The notes beneath the pieces were generated by a model. The model was given only the letters and a program-made list of their open reading frames with translations, did no database searches and was not told where the DNA came from. Made by a program: the position numbers and the translations under genes. A stretch of 9,351 nt of DNA, taken from an uncultured cyanobacterium. GTDB lineage: Bacteria > Cyanobacteriota > Cyanobacteriia > PCC-6307 > Cyanobiaceae. The stretch spans positions 1 through 9,351 of the forward strand of contig CAIYSK010000309.1 in NCBI GenBank assembly GCA_903928835.1, in the 5' to 3' direction. Every line of letters begins with the position of its first letter. Within the stretch, counting starts at the first letter, position 1. This document shows, piece by piece, positions 7,154 through 9,351 of this stretch.

Positions 7154-7158
7154 CCCCT
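7145..7158 (-). promoter_or_regulatory. Extended Shine-Dalgarno before DUF2301
   Basis: Plus-strand TGGATCACCCCCCT matches the usual 16S rRNA 3' tail TGGATCACCTCCTT at 12 of 14 bases. The two differences place mRNA G opposite 16S U, so 14 consecutive base pairs including two G-U wobbles are possible. The G-run core ends seven bases before the ATG, a normal spacing. Most Shine-Dalgarno sites pair over only 4-6 bases. Confidence 0.7.
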
Positions 7159-7165
7159 GGATCGC

Positions 7166-8122
7166 TTAGGCCGCTGGAGCCTTAGCTACCAGTGTGGCGA
7201 GCGGTGGGCCCGCCGGAACAATGCCCGATGGGTTGAGCGGGAACAGGGCCCCGAAGTAGTCGTGGCGCCAGGCTTGATCGCAGCAGGTGTCAGCCACCCC
7301 AGGGAGGCCATAAAACCGGGAGCGCCAGGCCCACAGATTCGGCAATTGCCAGAGGGGTAGGCGGCTGCAGCCAAACAGGGGGGCATACACCAGCTCCATG
7401 CGGATCAAAGTGGGAAACAGCACCACATCGGCCAGGCTCAATTCCGGGCCGCTGAGCCATGGGTTCCCGCTCCCTAGGGCGGTATTGGCGCAGCCAAGGG
7501 CCTCAAACAGGCTGGTTTCGGCCCGGTCGTAGGCGGCCTGGTTGCGGGCAAAACCGCAGCGATACACCCCGTCGTTGACGGCGTGCTGCAGCTGCTCGCG
7601 CCAGGGGCCGGTGCCCTCCTGCTGGGCGGGCGGGTCTAGATCGGGGCCGCTGGGCGAGGGCCAGTGGTTGAGCAGCTCAATCAGCCGCGCGCTTTCGCCC
7701 ACGCAGATCTGCCCCCTGCTGCGGGAATAGAGCGCCGGCACCGTGGCCCTGGTGCCGCTTTTGGCCCCACAGCGTTGGTAGAGCTCGGCCAGGGTGTGGC
7801 AGCCCTCAAACGGACGGCTAAACCGCCAGCGGCCTTCGGCCGGATCGGGCTCCACGATTTCCAGCTCGATGCTGGTTCCCAATTGGCGCAGGCTCCACAC
7901 CAACCAGGCCCGGTGGGCCCAGGGGCAACTGCGACCCACGATCAACACGTGGGAGCCCGGCTCGTTGGCATCGCCCGGCAGCGGGGGCAGCTCCTGGAAG
8001 GCCCCTGGGGGTCTGCGGTAGTTGCCGTCTTGGTCTGCTGGGCCCAGCCCACCCATCAATTGCTGCCATTCCCACTGCCAGAGGCAGCGGGCCGTGCGCA
8101 CCAAAGCAGCAGGAGGGGCCAT
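7166..8122 (-). CDS. Glutathione S-transferase, glutathionyl-hydroquinone reductase type
   Basis: 318 residues with the layout of xi-class (Ecm4/YqjG-type) GSTs: an N-terminal extension with NYRRPPGAF (34-42), a thioredoxin-like domain carrying RSCPWAHR (64-71) with Cys66 as the expected catalytic residue, a GESARLIELLN stretch near the end of that domain, and an all-helical C-terminal domain (about 150-300). Enzymes of this class use glutathione to reduce glutathionyl-hydroquinones through a Cys-SH mechanism, in the cytosol. A cysteine instead of Tyr/Ser in the active site argues against an ordinary conjugating GST. The natural quinone substrate is unknown; a link to photosynthetic quinone chemistry would be inference. 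ATG at 8122 has no evident Shine-Dalgarno. It is the first gene of the minus-strand run GST-DUF2301-uup and diverges from the aspartoacylase gene across about 70 bp. Confidence 0.85.
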   Translation of the reverse strand: MAPPAALVRTARCLWQWEWQQLMGGLGPADQDGNYRRPPGAFQELPPLPGDANEPGSHVLIVGRSCPWAHRAWLVWSLRQLGTSIELEIVEPDPAEGRWRFSRPFEGCHTLAELYQRCGAKSGTRATVPALYSRSRGQICVGESARLIELLNHWPSPSGPDLDPPAQQEGTGPWREQLQHAVNDGVYRCGFARNQAAYDRAETSLFEALGCANTALGSGNPWLSGPELSLADVVLFPTLIRMELVYAPLFGCSRLPLWQLPNLWAWRSRFYGLPGVADTCCDQAWRHDYFGALFPLNPSGIVPAGPPLATLVAKAPAA

Positions 8123-8192
8123 GGGAAGGGGCAGGCGATGGTCTGAATCTGCGTCAGGCTGGCCCTGATATCCAGTGCAACCACCTGGCGCG

Positions 8193-9170
8193 ATGGCAGC
8201 TCAATGTGCTCCCCCTCGAATCGCTCCCAAGGTGATGGTGGTGGGGGGAACCCACGGCAATGAGCGCAATGCCCCTTGGTTGCTGGAGTTTTGGCGCTCC
8301 CAACCCCAGGATTTGGCGAGCCAGGGCCTGGGGTTGGCCTTGGTGTTGGGCAATCCCGGGGCCCACGCCGCCAACCGCCGCTACCTGGAGCGGGATCTCA
8401 ACCGTAGTTTTGACCCCGCCCTAGGGGCCCGCACCAGCACCGGTCAGGCCGAGCTGGTGCGGGCCAGAGAGCTTTTGGATCAGTTTGGTCCTGCTGGGCT
8501 GGAGCCTTGCAGCGTGGTTCTGGATCTGCACAGCACCACCAGCAGCATGGGCAATTCCCTGGTGGTGTACGGCCGCAGACCGGCTGATTTGGCTTTAGCG
8601 GCTGGCATCCAAGGTCAACTGGGCCTGCCCATCTATTTGCATGAGGCCGATGGGGCCCAAACCGGGTTTTTGGTGGAGCGCTGGCCCTGCGGCCTGGTGA
8701 TTGAGGTGGGGCCCGTCCCCCAAGGGGTGCTCCAAAGCCAGATCTGTCGCCAAACCCAACTGGGCGTCGAGGCAGCCCTGGCCGTGTTGGCTGATGCGGC
8801 AGACGGGGTGTTGCGTTTACCCAACCAGCTGGTGGTGCACCGCCATTTGGCCAGCGTGGATGTGCCCCGCCATGGCGATGGCACGCCAGCGGGATGTATC
8901 CACCCCCAGCGCCAGGGGCGGGATTGGCAGCCGATGGGTCTCGGCGAAGCGCTGTTTATCGATGCCAGCGGCCAAACCCTGGCCTATGGGCCCCCTGCAG
9001 GGCTGGAGCATGAGGTGGTGTGGCCGGTGTTCATCAATGAAGCGGCCTATGGGGAAAAGGGCATTGCCATGAGCCTCACCCGCAGGGAGTGTTGGCCGCT
9101 CGAGGCCTCCTGGGGTGAAGAGCTGGCTGCCTTAGCCAAGGTTTTGGAGCGCCAGAGACCTGTGCGCTAA
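8193..9170 (+). CDS. aspA: Aspartoacylase-type zinc amidohydrolase
   Basis: 325 residues from this ATG. It belongs to the succinylglutamate desuccinylase/aspartoacylase zinc-carboxypeptidase-like family. Zinc ligands are visible as GGTHGNE (His21, Glu24) and DLHSTT (His113); substrate-binding residues lie in [11 protein letters not shown] and RDLNRSFD; the catalytic glutamate is in LVIEVGP (Glu171); the late [10 protein letters not shown] supplies the conserved Tyr. His21 and Glu24 fall at the same numbers as in human aspartoacylase, which supports this start; an in-frame GTG at 8175 would add six residues. Neither start has a Shine-Dalgarno. Known members hydrolyse N-acetyl-aspartate to acetate and aspartate, but the substrate in cyanobacteria is not established, so an N-acyl amino acid or related amide is the safe reading. 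It lies directly upstream of psbA on the same strand, as I recall from other marine picocyanobacteria. Confidence 0.9.
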   Translation: MAAQCAPPRIAPKVMVVGGTHGNERNAPWLLEFWRSQPQDLASQGLGLALVLGNPGAHAANRRYLERDLNRSFDPALGARTSTGQAELVRARELLDQFGPAGLEPCSVVLDLHSTTSSMGNSLVVYGRRPADLALAAGIQGQLGLPIYLHEADGAQTGFLVERWPCGLVIEVGPVPQGVLQSQICRQTQLGVEAALAVLADAADGVLRLPNQLVVHRHLASVDVPRHGDGTPAGCIHPQRQGRDWQPMGLGEALFIDASGQTLAYGPPAGLEHEVVWPVFINEAAYGEKGIAMSLTRRECWPLEASWGEELAALAKVLERQRPVR

Positions 9171-9197
9171 CCGCAAATCCGGGTGCGCTAACCGCAA
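9162..9197 (+). repeat. 15-bp direct repeat across the aspA stop, upstream of psbA
   Basis: GTGCGCTAACCGCAA occurs at 9162-9176 and 9183-9197, period 21 bp, with the spacer ATCCGG. The first copy contains the last codons and TAA stop of the aspartoacylase gene; the second is non-coding. A shorter TAACCG recurs at 9264-9269. Two helical turns between copies would suit a repeated protein site upstream of psbA, but a recent slippage duplication explains it equally well. Confidence 0.85.
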
Positions 9198-9221
9198 TCT
9201 CGCCGCCCTTGAACCAGCCCG

Positions 9222-9251
9222 CTCACAAATGGCGCAATGTTCCGTTACACT
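9222..9251 (+). promoter_or_regulatory. Candidate psbA promoter
   Basis: A -10 candidate TACACT (9246-9251) is preceded at 18 bp by a weak -35, CTCACA (9222-9227); each matches its consensus at 4 of 6. Transcription would start near 9258, giving a leader of about 75 bases. GTTACACT (9244-9251) also matches one half of the HLR1 element bound by RpaB in light-responsive cyanobacterial genes, but the expected second half ten bases upstream is poor. No other -10-like sequence in the 162-bp gap looks better. Confidence 0.45.
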
Positions 9252-9266
9252 GGCGATGGCGGGTAA

Positions 9267-9278
9267 CCGTCTAGGCGG
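9267..9278 (+). other. Near-palindrome in the predicted psbA leader
   Basis: CCGTCTAGGCGG is palindromic except for one T-G pair. As RNA it could form a four-pair stem (one G-U) with loop CUAG close to the predicted 5' end; as DNA it could be a small operator. A second weak stem, CCCG/CGGG (9296-9299 and 9307-9310), follows. Confidence 0.3.
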
Positions 9279-9332
9279 GGTTCCGTCCATCCATACCCGT
9301 TTCCCTCGGGAGACACCCTTCTTCTCGTTCTC

Positions 9333-9351
9333 ATGACCACCACCATCCAGC
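9333..9351 (+). CDS. psbA: Photosystem II D1 protein, first six codons only
   Basis: The window ends after ATG and five further complete codons, reading MTTTIQ, the conserved N-terminus of cyanobacterial D1. D1 is the thylakoid reaction-centre subunit of photosystem II that binds the Mn cluster, pheophytin and QB, and turns over quickly in light. The assignment rests on these six residues plus the upstream aspartoacylase gene. Which D1 isoform it is cannot be decided, because the distinguishing positions are outside. No Shine-Dalgarno lies at normal distance: GGGAG (9308-9312) is 20 bases from the ATG, and the bases between are mostly pyrimidines (CACCCTTCTTCTCGTTCTC). Confidence 0.85.

Noticed and set aside
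1..9351. HIP1 repeats (GCGATCGC), typical of many cyanobacteria
   Set aside because: Only near misses such as GCGATCGG and CCGATCGC were seen by eye; no perfect octamer, so no repeat was called.

Overview
The window looks like chromosome from a high-GC picocyanobacterium of the Synechococcus/Cyanobium group. The evidence is a CP12 gene of the picocyanobacterial type and an aspartoacylase gene directly upstream of a gene starting MTTTIQ (the D1 N-terminus, psbA). The GC-rich codon use and the tightly packed genes fit the same group. Perfect HIP1 octamers (GCGATCGC), common in many other cyanobacteria, were not seen. No transposase, integrase, tRNA, rRNA or CRISPR array was found. Every large gene reads as an intact chromosomal gene, apart from the two cut by the window edges.

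Layout. (1) 1-1929, +: mutS2 without its N-terminus. (2) 1954-3180, -: the ATPase of a sugar-type ABC importer, convergent with mutS2, with no permease or binding protein in view. (3) 3231-4229, +: obg, divergent from the ATPase. (4) 4242-4460, -: cp12, convergent with obg; one hairpin spans both stop codons. (5) 8122 down to 4575, -: a tight run of GST (glutathionyl-hydroquinone reductase type), DUF2301 membrane protein and uup-like ABC-F ATPase, with cp12 after a 114-bp structured gap. (6) 8193-9170, +: aspartoacylase. (7) 9171-9332: psbA upstream region with a 15-bp direct repeat, a candidate -10 and a pyrimidine-rich leader. (8) 9333-9351: first codons of psbA.

How the genes may work together. 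MutS2, Obg and Uup are linked to nucleic-acid or ribosome functions. CP12, the GST and psbA all concern light or redox physiology: CP12 switches off GAPDH and PRK in the dark, GSTs of this type reduce glutathionylated quinols, and D1 is the photosystem II core subunit. Co-regulation is only an inference from position.

I did not find a convincing new multi-gene system. The most interesting signals are small: a duplicated start region with extended 16S-tail complementarity in the DUF2301 gene, a canonical G-quadruplex motif inside uup, a CP12 lacking the N-terminal cysteine pair with a hairpin-rich leader, an insert in the importer ATPase, and a 21-bp-period direct repeat across the aspartoacylase stop codon upstream of psbA.
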